DNA of 64,000 bases from Clostridiales bacterium (GTDB lineage: Bacteria; Bacillota; Clostridia; Peptostreptococcales; Acidaminobacteraceae): NCBI GenBank assembly GCA_030446305.1, contig JASUSA010000002.1, positions 36,506 through 100,505 of the forward strand, given 5' to 3'. Positions 26,183 through 35,278 of the stretch are shown here, in pieces; within the stretch, counting starts at the first letter, position 1, and each line of letters begins with the position of its first letter. The translations under genes and the position numbers were made by a program. The notes beneath the pieces are model-generated. The model was not told the DNA's origin, did no database searches, and worked only from the letters and a program-made list of their open reading frames with translations.

Positions 26183-27886
26183 ATGGAAAAGGGGATAGGC
26201 GCATCTTCTGGATACGGTATCGGAAGGGCGTATCTATATAAACAGCAAGCACTGGCAATTGATCAGACGTTGATAGCGCCAGATGAGGCAGAACGTGAAA
26301 TTGAGTCGTACCATTCGGCGAAAACATTGGCGACACAACAAGTCATAAAGGTAAAAGTACGTGCATCTGTCATATTAAAAGCAAGTGAAGCAAAAGTCTT
26401 TGATGCACATCTAAGTGTCCTAAAAGATCCGGGGCTGGACAAGCGCGTGATAAAATACATTCAAGATAAACACTACCGCGCGGCATATGCCGTGACACTG
26501 GTACAAGATGAACTTTTTAATATGTTTCAAATGATGGATAATGCTGTAATGAAAGAGCGCGCGCTGGATATTAAAGACGTTTGCACGAGGATCGTCTATT
26601 GTTTAAATGGCATGACCGTACCGACACTGGCAGATCTTGAAGCAGATACCATAGTCATTGCTGAAAATCTGACGCCTTCTGATACCGTGCAAATGGACGT
26701 TTCGAAAGTAGCGGGAATAATCATTGAGGCCGGCGGCAGAACATCGCACACGGCGATTATGGCAAGATCTTTGGAAATTCCTGCAGTTGTTGGCGCAAAG
26801 GGCATGACGTCACAAGCAGACAGTGGTCAGCTCATTTGCCTTGACGGCGAAACGGGTGAAATTTACATTGAACCAAATGATGCGGTTTTAGAACAATTTG
26901 AACAAATGCGTTCAAATTATCTTGAGACAATGGCGGAACTTAGAAAATATGCGACAGCTGATTCATATACGATTGACGGGCGAAGCGTTGAAATTTGCGC
27001 CAATATTGGCAATTACACCGATGCGGACAACAGCATGAAATTTGGCCCCAATGGCGTCGGACTCTTCCGGACTGAATTTCTGTACATGGGCAAGTCAAAT
27101 TGGCCAACTGAAGCTGAACAATTCGAGGAGTATAAAAAAGTAGCAGAGCTCATGCAGGATAGGGCGACCATTATTCGAACCCTTGATATTGGCGGCGATA
27201 AAGCGCTGTCATACATTGATTTTGGCAAAGAGGACAATCCCTTTTTGGGCTGGCGTGCCATGCGCATGTGTCTGGACAAAACAGATGTTTTAAAAACGCA
27301 GTTCAGGGCGATTTTGCGTGCAAGTGCTTATGGCAAGCTCATGATCATGTATCCGATGATTATTAGCACAACAGAGGTGAAACGAGCCAATGCACTGCTG
27401 GAAGAAGCGAAGGCATCGCTGAAAGCGGAAAATCTGCCATTTGACGACGCTATTCAAGTCGGTATTATGATTGAAACGCCGGCTGCAGCGATTACGGCGG
27501 ATTCCCTGATCAAGTACGTTGATTTTTTCAGTATTGGCACCAATGATTTAACACAGTACACACTGGCGGTAGATCGAGGCAATGAAAAAATCGCCGATTT
27601 GTATACACCCTATCATCCAGCCGTTTTGAGACTGATCAAAATGGTTGTGGATGCCTCTCATCGTGCAGGCAAGTGGACAGGCATGTGCGGTGAACTGGCA
27701 GGTGAAGCGAATCTGACGAAGCTGCTGATTGGAATCGGTCTCGATGAGCTCAGTATGTCGGCGAGTGCCATCTTAAAGGTTCGAAAAAATGTCGTCAACA
27801 TACATTATGAAGAAGCAAAACAGCTGGCGCAAAGTGCACTCAACATGGAAACGGCAGAAGCAGTTTTGGCTTTAATGAATGAATAG
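26183..27886 (+). CDS. ptsI: PTS enzyme I (phosphoenolpyruvate-protein phosphotransferase)
   Basis: A 567-residue enzyme I of normal length. It takes phosphate from phosphoenolpyruvate on His189 (GGRTSHTAIMARS) and passes it to HPr. The PEP-binding C-terminal barrel carries FRTEFLYMG, RTLDIGGDKAL, the segment FSIGTNDLTQY and the catalytic Cys in GMCGELAG. The start is an ATG at 26183, 11 bp after ptsH. It may serve this locus only or be the general enzyme of the cell; that cannot be decided from one window. Confidence 0.95.
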   Translation: MEKGIGASSGYGIGRAYLYKQQALAIDQTLIAPDEAEREIESYHSAKTLATQQVIKVKVRASVILKASEAKVFDAHLSVLKDPGLDKRVIKYIQDKHYRAAYAVTLVQDELFNMFQMMDNAVMKERALDIKDVCTRIVYCLNGMTVPTLADLEADTIVIAENLTPSDTVQMDVSKVAGIIIEAGGRTSHTAIMARSLEIPAVVGAKGMTSQADSGQLICLDGETGEIYIEPNDAVLEQFEQMRSNYLETMAELRKYATADSYTIDGRSVEICANIGNYTDADNSMKFGPNGVGLFRTEFLYMGKSNWPTEAEQFEEYKKVAELMQDRATIIRTLDIGGDKALSYIDFGKEDNPFLGWRAMRMCLDKTDVLKTQFRAILRASAYGKLMIMYPMIISTTEVKRANALLEEAKASLKAENLPFDDAIQVGIMIETPAAAITADSLIKYVDFFSIGTNDLTQYTLAVDRGNEKIADLYTPYHPAVLRLIKMVVDASHRAGKWTGMCGELAGEANLTKLLIGIGLDELSMSASAILKVRKNVVNIHYEEAKQLAQSALNMETAEAVLALMNE

Positions 27887-27904
27887 TACGGGAGACGTGA
27901 TAGA

Positions 27905-28396
27905 ATGGAGATAAGAGACGTAATTAAAAAAGCATATGTCAAAGTCAATATGAAATCAAAGAATAGAAATGATGCATTAATGGAACTGCTTCAAACAAGT
28001 GCCGCACAAAAACATCTTGCCAGTCAGGAAGTGGTCTATAAAGACTTATTGGATCGCGAAGCGTCATTTACAACAAAAGTCATGGCCTTTGTGGCAATTC
28101 CGCATGCAAAATCTGATAGCGTTAAAGCGCCCATGGTGCTCATCGGCAAATCAGAAGCGGGGATTGACTGGCGTGAAAATGCCAATTTTGACGAAAGTGT
28201 ACCGGAAGACCGCGTCAAGTTGGTATTCATGATACTGGTGCCGGGACAGAGCATGGGAAATGACCATCTAAAAATATTGGCAGTACTCGCAAGATGTCTG
28301 GCGAGCAGCAGTTTTCGCGAACGCTTGATACTTGAAAACAGCACCGACCGCGTTTATGAGATGGTGATCGATGAAATCGCCGGAAAGTTGAGGTAG
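27905..28396 (+). CDS. PTS fructose-type IIA protein
   Basis: A 163-residue IIA domain of the fructose/mannitol (PTS_EIIA_2) family. The phosphorylated residue is His67 in VAIPHAKSD. It accepts phosphate from HPr and passes it to Cys9 of the IIBC protein, completing the phosphorelay. It starts 18 bp after ptsI, behind GGGAGACG. In many fructose systems this domain is fused to IIBC; here it is free. Confidence 0.92.
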   Translation: MEIRDVIKKAYVKVNMKSKNRNDALMELLQTSAAQKHLASQEVVYKDLLDREASFTTKVMAFVAIPHAKSDSVKAPMVLIGKSEAGIDWRENANFDESVPEDRVKLVFMILVPGQSMGNDHLKILAVLARCLASSSFRERLILENSTDRVYEMVIDEIAGKLR

Positions 28397-28402
28397 TGAA
28401 TC

Positions 28403-29131
28403 ATGAAGCATGTATTTGATTTTCAAGGAAAAACGGCTGTTGTTACTGGCGGAAACCGAGGACTTGGCAAGGCGTGTACAGAACAGCTCATGGCCAATGG
28501 CTGTCAAAATATAGCGGTCATCAGCAATTCGGGAGTCTTTGATCTCAAAGGCCCGCTCTATATTCAGGCAGATGTCTCAAAACGCGGCGAAGTTGAAGCA
28601 GCAATGCGAAAGGTGATTGAAACTTTTGGCAGAATTGATATACTCATCAATAATGCCGGGATCAGTACGATGACGGATTTCCTCGAGATAGAAGAACAGG
28701 AATATGATAAAGTGCTGTCCGTTAATCTAAAAGGTTCATTCTTCTGCTGTCAGGAGGCGATCAAACAGATGATGATTCAGCATTACGGTCGCATTGTCAA
28801 TATCGCATCAACTGCGGGCATTACCGGCGGCAGCGTCAGTCCGCACTATGGCGTATCGAAAGCCGGTCTTATAGCGCTTACACAGTCGCTGGGCAGAAGA
28901 TATGCACCCTATGGTATTCTGACAAATTGTGTCGCGCCGGGTGAAATGAAAACGGATATGTTTTATGATCTCTTTAAAACGGAAGAAGCGCGTGAAAAGC
29001 GTGTTGACAATATACCGGTTCGAAGAATTGGCGAACCTGCAGAAGTGGCAAATATGGTACTCTACATGGCGTCGGATCTGGCGAGTTATATGACTGGTGA
29101 AACGGTTCGCGTCTCAGGAGGAAGAATTTAA
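28403..29131 (+). CDS. Short-chain dehydrogenase/reductase (SDR)
   Basis: A 242-residue classical SDR. The cofactor-binding motif TGGNRGLG lies at 15-22, NNAG in ILINNAGIS, and the catalytic Ser-Tyr-Lys in NIASTAG and YGVSKAG. It resembles 2-deoxy-D-gluconate 3-dehydrogenases and 3-oxoacyl reductases. Because the Ser/Tyr/Lys triad and NAD(P) site are intact, it should oxidise a hydroxyl of the PTS product (or reduce a keto group). It lies between the IIA protein (6 bp) and the LevR-type regulator. Oxidation next to a future decarboxylation site would make sense of the RuBisCO-like protein; this is inference. Confidence 0.9.
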   Translation: MKHVFDFQGKTAVVTGGNRGLGKACTEQLMANGCQNIAVISNSGVFDLKGPLYIQADVSKRGEVEAAMRKVIETFGRIDILINNAGISTMTDFLEIEEQEYDKVLSVNLKGSFFCCQEAIKQMMIQHYGRIVNIASTAGITGGSVSPHYGVSKAGLIALTQSLGRRYAPYGILTNCVAPGEMKTDMFYDLFKTEEAREKRVDNIPVRRIGEPAEVANMVLYMASDLASYMTGETVRVSGGRI

Positions 29132-29147
29132 CGGGAGTGTGATCAAT

Positions 29148-32039
29148 GTGAAGCAAAGGCTTCTGGCATTAATCAACGACGAGAATCCTAAGAATCCGTA
29201 TAACGATACGGAACTGGCATCATTGCTTCAAACGACGCGTTATGAAGTAATCAGACTGCGCAAGAAATACGGTATTCTCGACTATCGAAAGCGTCGATTG
29301 CCAGTGTTGTACGAAACGATCAAACATATGCTTCAAGTACAAAAACATTTGACCACGGCAGATTTAACCGGCCAATTGGTAGAAAACGGTTTTAATGTAT
29401 CTCGTTTCCTTGTTTCTGAATTGAGAGACAAAATTGAAGAAGAAGTGATGGTTCCGTCACCAAAGGCGATGGCGGAACCACAATATCATATAGAAAAAAA
29501 CGATGAAATGATTGGCCAGCATGGCAGTATTGAGCAGCAAATCAAGAAAATGAAAGCCGCAATGCTGTATCCGCCGTACGGTTTGCACACCATCGTCGCC
29601 GGCGAGACGGGCACGGGAAAATCAATGCTCGTCGATCTGACATTTAAGCAGCTCCAAAGGGAAGGACTGATTTCAAACGATAAAAAAATCATTAAATACA
29701 ATTGCGCTGACTATGCCAATAATCCGCAGCTTTTGGCGTCGCAGCTCTTTGGTTATGTCAAAGGCGCCTTTACCGGAGCTGACGGCGAAAAAGAGGGCTT
29801 AATCAAGGAAGCCGATGGCGGGATTTTATTTCTCGACGAAATTCACAGGCTGTCGAGTGAAGGGCAGGAGATGCTCTTTACTGTTATTGACGAGGGTAAA
29901 TATCGGAAACTTGGTCAAAGTTCGAAGCCTGTTGACATCCATGTTATGATTATTGGCGCGACGACGGAAAACGTTAATTCTTCGCTGCTCGAAACCTTTA
30001 AGCGGCGAATCCCAATGCTGATCGAACTGCCTTCTCTCAAGCATCGCACCATTGACGAGCGCTTTATGCTGGTTGCGAGGTGTCTGCAATGTGAATCAAA
30101 CGCCATTCGCAAAAGTATTTATGTCAGTTCGGAGTGTCTTGTCAATTTGCTGACCTACCCCTGCAAAGGCAATGTTGGACAGCTGAAAAGCGATATAAGG
30201 GTGGCCGTTGCAAACGGCTTTCTGCGCACCATTGAGGACTTAAGCGATTCAATTAAACTTGAAATTATCGATTTTGGAAAAAATGTTCAAGAAGGGTTTA
30301 CAAAAGATCTCCTGCTTGAATCGTTTGAATTTTATCGTGAACACGGCATTGTCGTCAATCCTAAGCGCGACGAAATTGCATACGTCGATGAAAAAAACAT
30401 TTATGTCATGCCCAATGAGATTTTTACAACTTTTAAGGACCGTTATGAAAATTTTATCTCACAGGGGCTCCCAATGTCATTGGTTGATAATCTCATCTAC
30501 CGAGAACTGGATTATCGCCTCATCAAAATGATAAAGACCATCAAGTCGAAAAGCGGACCGTTTTTAAAAGCATATAGCTGTGAAACCGCTGCCTGTACAC
30601 CGTATTCAAAGCAAATCATGGATGTGCTCGAACGAAAAGTCGGTAGCATCGACCCAGATATCAAACGATGTATGCTCATTACATTTGAAGACGTCATCCA
30701 AAAAGTAAAGTCGGAATGGCAATTTGTCAATTATAGAATGACGCGCGTTGAAAAAACATACCTGATGGAATACAGCATTGCTCAGGAAGTAATGGAAGAT
30801 CTGGAAAATCACTATGGCAGGGTGTTCCCAATGGAACTGATGGGCATCATCGCCCTCTACCTGAAAAACAACGCGGATCGAACGGAAAAAGAAAGGCTTG
30901 TCAGAATAGTTGTCATCACCCACGGCGATATCGGGAGGGAGATTGCAAAAGTGGTGAATACATTTCTCAGCGAGCAAATACTGGATTGGATCAGCATTCC
31001 GCTCAATTTAAAAAGAGAGACATATGTCGAATACGTCCTCGAAAAAATTGCAGCAATTGAAGAAGACAATCTGCTGCTGTTAGTGGACATTGGCTCATTG
31101 CTGATGTTGGGGGAAATTATTGCCAATCATACCGAAAAGCAGACGAAGACCATTAGCCGCGTCGATTTGGCCATTGCACTGGAGGCTGCGGTAAAACTTA
31201 AGCAAGAAAACATTACGCTAACCGAGATTTATGATTATATCAAAAGAAAAGCGCGCATTGATGACCGCAAAGACATTGGCAAAGCCACGCAGGGAGACAA
31301 CATCATCGTCGTATCCTGTATAACCGGCCAAGGTGCAGCCATTGGCATTAAAACATATATTGAAGACAACTATCCCAACATTACAGCGCGTGGGATTAAA
31401 GTGCTGCCCATAGGCGTCATGGGACAGGATCTTGAGGCGTATCTCAATGAAATTAGAAAGAGCAACCGCATCATTGCATGCATTGGTGCGGTAACTGTCC
31501 AAATTGAGAATGTGCCGTTTATAAAAATTGAAGATATCATGCAGCCGAAAGGCAGTGATACGCTGAACAAAATTATTGACAGCACATTGCCAGAGCTGTT
31601 GCCTGAAAACGGCACACACGTCAATTGCTATGATGAGAACGCAATCTTTGAAAACGTTTCATGCAGAAATAAAGAAGAGGCCATTGCCAAAATCGCTGAT
31701 AAACTCTGTGAGATGCAGTATGTGACGGATGATTTTAAAGAAAATGTCATCGCGCGTGAAAAAGCCATCAGCACACACTATAAAAACGGCACGGCGATAC
31801 CGCATACGTATTCTAAATACGTCATTAAGTCTGTCATTGCCATTGCCAAACTCGAAACGCCAATTTACTGGGCGGAAAATTACCTTTGCGACATGGTATT
31901 TATGGTCGCGCTTAAAGATGAAGATACCAAAGCATTAAAAGGACTGAGCAAGCTGATTAACAATGAAATGACGCTAAAACGCATCAAAGAAGGCGACGCA
32001 TCAGAGATTATCAGGCTCATCACCAACAGGAGAGCATAA
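29148..32039 (+). CDS. LevR-type sigma-54 activator with PTS regulatory domains
   Basis: A 963-residue transcriptional activator. Order of parts: N-terminal helix-turn-helix-like region (about 15-50), AAA+ domain with Walker A GETGTGKS (152-159) and sigma-54 contact loop GAFTGA (206-211), PRD domains (about 400-600, one carrying the segment LENHYGRVFPMELMGI), an EIIA-mannose-like domain (VITHGDIGRE), a EIIB-like domain with SCITGQGAA, and a C-terminal EIIA-fructose-like domain with His886 in GTAIPHT. Its activity would be set by PTS phosphorylation. The GTG at 29148 follows GGGAG; the frame opens further upstream inside the SDR gene. It probably activates the promoter at 22689. Confidence 0.92.
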   Translation: MKQRLLALINDENPKNPYNDTELASLLQTTRYEVIRLRKKYGILDYRKRRLPVLYETIKHMLQVQKHLTTADLTGQLVENGFNVSRFLVSELRDKIEEEVMVPSPKAMAEPQYHIEKNDEMIGQHGSIEQQIKKMKAAMLYPPYGLHTIVAGETGTGKSMLVDLTFKQLQREGLISNDKKIIKYNCADYANNPQLLASQLFGYVKGAFTGADGEKEGLIKEADGGILFLDEIHRLSSEGQEMLFTVIDEGKYRKLGQSSKPVDIHVMIIGATTENVNSSLLETFKRRIPMLIELPSLKHRTIDERFMLVARCLQCESNAIRKSIYVSSECLVNLLTYPCKGNVGQLKSDIRVAVANGFLRTIEDLSDSIKLEIIDFGKNVQEGFTKDLLLESFEFYREHGIVVNPKRDEIAYVDEKNIYVMPNEIFTTFKDRYENFISQGLPMSLVDNLIYRELDYRLIKMIKTIKSKSGPFLKAYSCETAACTPYSKQIMDVLERKVGSIDPDIKRCMLITFEDVIQKVKSEWQFVNYRMTRVEKTYLMEYSIAQEVMEDLENHYGRVFPMELMGIIALYLKNNADRTEKERLVRIVVITHGDIGREIAKVVNTFLSEQILDWISIPLNLKRETYVEYVLEKIAAIEEDNLLLLVDIGSLLMLGEIIANHTEKQTKTISRVDLAIALEAAVKLKQENITLTEIYDYIKRKARIDDRKDIGKATQGDNIIVVSCITGQGAAIGIKTYIEDNYPNITARGIKVLPIGVMGQDLEAYLNEIRKSNRIIACIGAVTVQIENVPFIKIEDIMQPKGSDTLNKIIDSTLPELLPENGTHVNCYDENAIFENVSCRNKEEAIAKIADKLCEMQYVTDDFKENVIAREKAISTHYKNGTAIPHTYSKYVIKSVIAIAKLETPIYWAENYLCDMVFMVALKDEDTKALKGLSKLINNEMTLKRIKEGDASEIIRLITNRRA

Positions 32040-32831
32040 ATGTTTGATTATCATAACCATACGTCCTTTTCGCATGACAGTGACGCACCCATGGCGGCAG
32101 TTATCGAATCGGCAATTGCCAGAGGACTCAAAAGCATTGCCATTACAGATCATTACGATCCTGAATATGCCAATCCGCTTAAGGACACAGCCATAGATCT
32201 CGACCAATATTATGCTGAGTTGACGAAGGCCTCAGAAACATATCAAGACGTTATTCACCTTGTAAAGGGGATTGAGCTGGGGCTTCAGGACCACGTTACG
32301 TCATTGTTGGCGGATGCGGTAAAAGCTTATCACTTTGATTTTATACTGGGATCTTTTCACTGTGCCGACGGCATGGAGCTTTACGGCGAAACATTTTATG
32401 CAGGCTATGCTGCTGAAGCGGTATATCAGAAATTTTATGAGAACTGTTACCGTGTCATCGGCAAGTACGATCAGTTTGACGTCATGGGACATGTGAATAT
32501 CATTGACCGCTATGCACACCGTATTCCGGCATTTGAAACGTACCGTGAACTGGTTGAGGCGATTTTTAAATTGCTGATTGAAAAAGGCAAGGGAATTGAA
32601 CTCAATACGTCCAGCATTCGCTACGGCATGGGAGAACGCTATACGCCAACCGTTGAAATGCTGAAACGCTTCCGAGAAATGGGCGGAGAGATTATTACCG
32701 TCGGTTCGGATTCGCATCGGGCATCAGAGGTTGGCAGCGATATAGACTTTGCGGCAGAACTCTTGAAAACATTGGGGTTTAAATACCGAACACTGTTTCA
32801 AGACAGAAAGCCCGTTTTTGTATCCTTATAA
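32040..32831 (+). CDS. PHP-domain phosphatase, histidinol-phosphatase-like
   Basis: A 263-residue PHP-family phosphoesterase. The metal site is marked by DYHNHTSFSHDS at the N-terminus, ITDHYDPEY, an EXE-type segment GIELGL, GSFHCADG, and GSDSHRASEV near the end. It starts at an ATG directly after the LevR-type stop codon (TAAATG), so it is the last or near-last gene of the PTS operon. It could dephosphorylate a sugar phosphate made by the pathway. A histidine biosynthesis role is unlikely given the location. Confidence 0.85.
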   Translation: MFDYHNHTSFSHDSDAPMAAVIESAIARGLKSIAITDHYDPEYANPLKDTAIDLDQYYAELTKASETYQDVIHLVKGIELGLQDHVTSLLADAVKAYHFDFILGSFHCADGMELYGETFYAGYAAEAVYQKFYENCYRVIGKYDQFDVMGHVNIIDRYAHRIPAFETYRELVEAIFKLLIEKGKGIELNTSSIRYGMGERYTPTVEMLKRFREMGGEIITVGSDSHRASEVGSDIDFAAELLKTLGFKYRTLFQDRKPVFVSL

Positions 32832-32867
32832 TCAGCAGTGAAAGCAATAGCAGAGAGGAATGAGATT

Positions 32868-34163
32868 ATGTGGCAAGAGGATTACCGTAAAAAATGCATA
32901 AGTGCCGAAGCGGCAATAAAAAAACTTCAAGGCATGCGTCGCATTGTCGTCGGCCATGCGTGCAGTGAGCCGACAACGTTGATTGATGCGCTGGTAGATC
33001 AGAAGACTTTATTTGATAAACTCGAAATCGTGCACATGGTGGCGATGGGAAAGAGTGCTTATACAGCGCCTGAAATGGCAGCGTATTTTCGGCATAATGC
33101 ACTGTTTGCAGGCGGGAGCACTCGCGCTGCAATTCAAGCGAACAGGGCTGATTATACACCGTGTTTTCTCTATGAAGTTCCGCGGCTATTTAAAAATGGC
33201 TGTTTACCGGTGGATGCAGCCCTTATACAATTAAGCAGGCCGGATGCGCATGGTTATTGCAGTTTCGGCCTTTCAAATGATTATACGAAGCCGGCAGCAG
33301 AAGCAGCTAAAGTGGTTATTGCAGAAGTGAACGATCAAATGCCCAGAACCTTTGGCGACAATTTTATCCATGTATCTGAACTCGATTATATCGTCGAGAC
33401 ATCTGTGCCGCTGCTTCAAATGGCTAGGGCTGCCATCGGCGATACTGAACGCGCAATTGGCGGCTATTGTGCAGAACTCGTGGACAATGGCTCGACACTG
33501 CAGTTGGGGATTGGCGGCATACCCGATGCCGTTTTATTATCCCTTGCAGATAAGAAAGGATTGGGCATCCATTCAGAAATGTTTTCAGATGGCGTCGTCG
33601 ATTTATATGAGGCGGGTGTCATCACCAATCAAAACAAGACTTTGCATAAAGGCCAGATGGTTGTAACGTTTGTAATGGGGACGGACAGACTTTACAAATT
33701 CATCGACGACAATCCAAAGGTTGCCTTTTATCCAGTTGACTATGTGAATCATCCGGCTGTTATCGCAAAAAATTATAAAATGGTCTCCATTAATGCCTGC
33801 ATTGAAGTGGATATAATGGGACAGGTATCTTCCGAGAGCATTGGCTATAAGCAGTTTAGCGGCACAGGTGGTCAGGTGGACTATGTTCGTGGCGCGAGCA
33901 TGGCTGAGGGCGGCAAATCAATTATCGCAATGCCTTCAACTGCCAAGGGGGGAACGGTGTCACGCATTGTTCCGCTGCTCCAAGAGGGGTCGGCAGTCAC
34001 CACATCGCGAAATGATGTTCAATATATTGTGACGGAATACGGCATTGCCGATATGCGCGGCAAGACATTGAAAGCAAGGGCACAGGCGCTCGTCAATATT
34101 GCGCATCCAAATTTTAGAAGTGAACTTGCAGAGGCTGTAGAAAAACGCTATAAAGAGCGATAA
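32868..34163 (+). CDS. Acetyl-CoA hydrolase/CoA-transferase family protein
   Basis: A 431-residue class I-type CoA-transferase related to 4-hydroxybutyrate and butyryl-CoA:acetate CoA-transferases. Family segments are LQLGIGGIPDAVL, GIHSEMFSDGVVDL, the probable catalytic Glu in SSESIGYKQFSGTGGQ, and the closing segment ALVNIAHPNFR. It moves CoA between acetate and another carboxylic acid. The ATG at 32868 follows AGAGAGGA; an earlier in-frame codon lacks a site. It may belong to the preceding operon (36 bp gap) and handle an acid product, or be a separate fermentation gene. Confidence 0.88.
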   Translation: MWQEDYRKKCISAEAAIKKLQGMRRIVVGHACSEPTTLIDALVDQKTLFDKLEIVHMVAMGKSAYTAPEMAAYFRHNALFAGGSTRAAIQANRADYTPCFLYEVPRLFKNGCLPVDAALIQLSRPDAHGYCSFGLSNDYTKPAAEAAKVVIAEVNDQMPRTFGDNFIHVSELDYIVETSVPLLQMARAAIGDTERAIGGYCAELVDNGSTLQLGIGGIPDAVLLSLADKKGLGIHSEMFSDGVVDLYEAGVITNQNKTLHKGQMVVTFVMGTDRLYKFIDDNPKVAFYPVDYVNHPAVIAKNYKMVSINACIEVDIMGQVSSESIGYKQFSGTGGQVDYVRGASMAEGGKSIIAMPSTAKGGTVSRIVPLLQEGSAVTTSRNDVQYIVTEYGIADMRGKTLKARAQALVNIAHPNFRSELAEAVEKRYKER

Positions 34164-34219
34164 AGATAATGACGGCAGTAAATAAAGCGAAAACGTTGAA
34201 ATAAAGGGTGTGTTTTATC

Positions 34220-34256
34220 AAATGCCATTGGCGATAACGGCTGCCAATGGCATTTA
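34220..34256. terminator. Stem-loop terminator after the CoA-transferase
   Basis: AAATGCCATTGGC pairs perfectly with GCCAATGGCATTT over 13 bp around a 10-base loop. The trailing T-run is short (TTTAA) on the plus strand; on the minus strand TTTT follows a few bases later. Confidence 0.65.
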
Positions 34257-34321
34257 AGCGTCGAAATGATCACGAATACAATAAAAAATGATATAAATAC
34301 AATTATATTACTATAACTCTA

Positions 34322-34350
34322 TTGACATGATGGTAAATGTTGGTTAAAAT
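34322..34350 (+). promoter_or_regulatory. Sigma-70-type promoter for the small cysteine protein
   Basis: TTGACA (34322-34327), 17 bp, TAAAAT (34345-34350). A small hairpin, AATGG/CCATT, lies between it and the start codon near 34370-34385. Confidence 0.7.
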
Positions 34351-34401
34351 GTACTAAAGCTACAGACCTAATGGTGGCGGCCATTTATTCATAGGGGGGT
34401 G

Positions 34402-34575
34402 ATGAAAATCGTATTAGAACGTATTCAGGAAGGGCTGAGTTTGGTAGAACGCAAGTCTGTGATAGAACAGCCAAAATGTATCATTTGCGAATCAAATGAA
34501 AAACTCGTGCTGTTTAAAGAAACGTGTATTTGCGAATCGTGTGTCAGCTACATAAAGGCTTCTGAGGAAGCATAA
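34402..34575 (+). CDS. Small CxxC zinc-ribbon protein, possibly Gin/CsfB-like
   Basis: A 57-residue protein starting MKIVLERIQEG. Two cysteine pairs, CIIC (residues 26-29) and CESC (44-47), could bind zinc. The layout (about 60 residues, CxxC near the middle, CxxC followed by a short helix) resembles Gin/CsfB, the inhibitor of the sporulation sigma factor G, but the similarity is too short to be sure. It has GGGGGG upstream, its own promoter and a terminator at 34611-34640, so it is an independent, probably well-expressed gene. Confidence 0.55.
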   Translation: MKIVLERIQEGLSLVERKSVIEQPKCIICESNEKLVLFKETCICESCVSYIKASEEA

Positions 34576-34610
34576 TATCGTACATATGTCCAGAAATAAC
34601 AATGATGAAA

Positions 34611-34640
34611 GCGCTTTCTGCATTTTGCTAAAGCGTTTTT
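34611..34640 (+). terminator. Rho-independent terminator
   Basis: CGCTTT pairs with AAAGCG, with an inner GCA/TGC step, followed by five T residues. It ends the small zinc-ribbon gene. Confidence 0.7.
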
Positions 34641-34723
34641 ATTGCTTTTTTGGTATAATGGAAAAAGATCAAACGGATAGAGCCAAAGTGCAGTAACAGA
34701 AGGCAGAAAGGTGTGAAAAACCG

Positions 34724-35227
34724 ATGGAATTATGGGATATATACGATGTCAATCGATGTCGTACTGGCAAGAAGGTCGTAAGGGGTGTACCACTTGGTGA
34801 AGGCGAGTTTCATCTGGTCGTCTTTGCAGTGATTATGAATGCGCAAGGGGAAATCATCGTTTCCAAACGAACACCCAACAAGACATTTCCAAACCACTGG
34901 GAGATCACAGGCGGTGCTGCAATTAGCGGCGATGACAGTGAATCGGCAATCCTTAGAGAAATAAAAGAAGAGCTCGGCATTACGTTTAAACGCGGTGATG
35001 GCAAATGCATCAAACGTTTTATCCAATATTCCGAGTTTTCTTATTTTGGTGATATTTGGCTGTTTAAGGCAGAAGTTGATATGGCGTCCATTGTGTGTCA
35101 GCCGGAAGAAGTCAGCGAGGTGAAACGCGTTGATCAATCGGCGCTATACGATTTAATAGACAGTGGCAGTTTTATTAAAAATCAGCATGTCATCGATTGT
35201 CTGAAAACGCTGTGGCATATCGCTTGA
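34724..35227 (+). CDS. NUDIX hydrolase
   Basis: A 167-residue NUDIX protein of the isopentenyl-diphosphate-isomerase-like subgroup (N-terminus WDIYDVNRCRTGK). The NUDIX box reads GAAISGDDSESAILREIKEELGI in parts: the helix REIKEELGI is canonical, whereas the first Glu of the Gx5E pattern is Asp. It would hydrolyse a nucleoside-diphosphate-linked compound. It starts at an ATG at 34724 behind AAAGGTG. The substrate is unknown. Confidence 0.86.
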   Translation: MELWDIYDVNRCRTGKKVVRGVPLGEGEFHLVVFAVIMNAQGEIIVSKRTPNKTFPNHWEITGGAAISGDDSESAILREIKEELGITFKRGDGKCIKRFIQYSEFSYFGDIWLFKAEVDMASIVCQPEEVSEVKRVDQSALYDLIDSGSFIKNQHVIDCLKTLWHIA

Positions 35228-35278
35228 TCGACCTATTAAAATATTAAACGCTGTTGCAGTATGACCAAGGAGGTTGAG

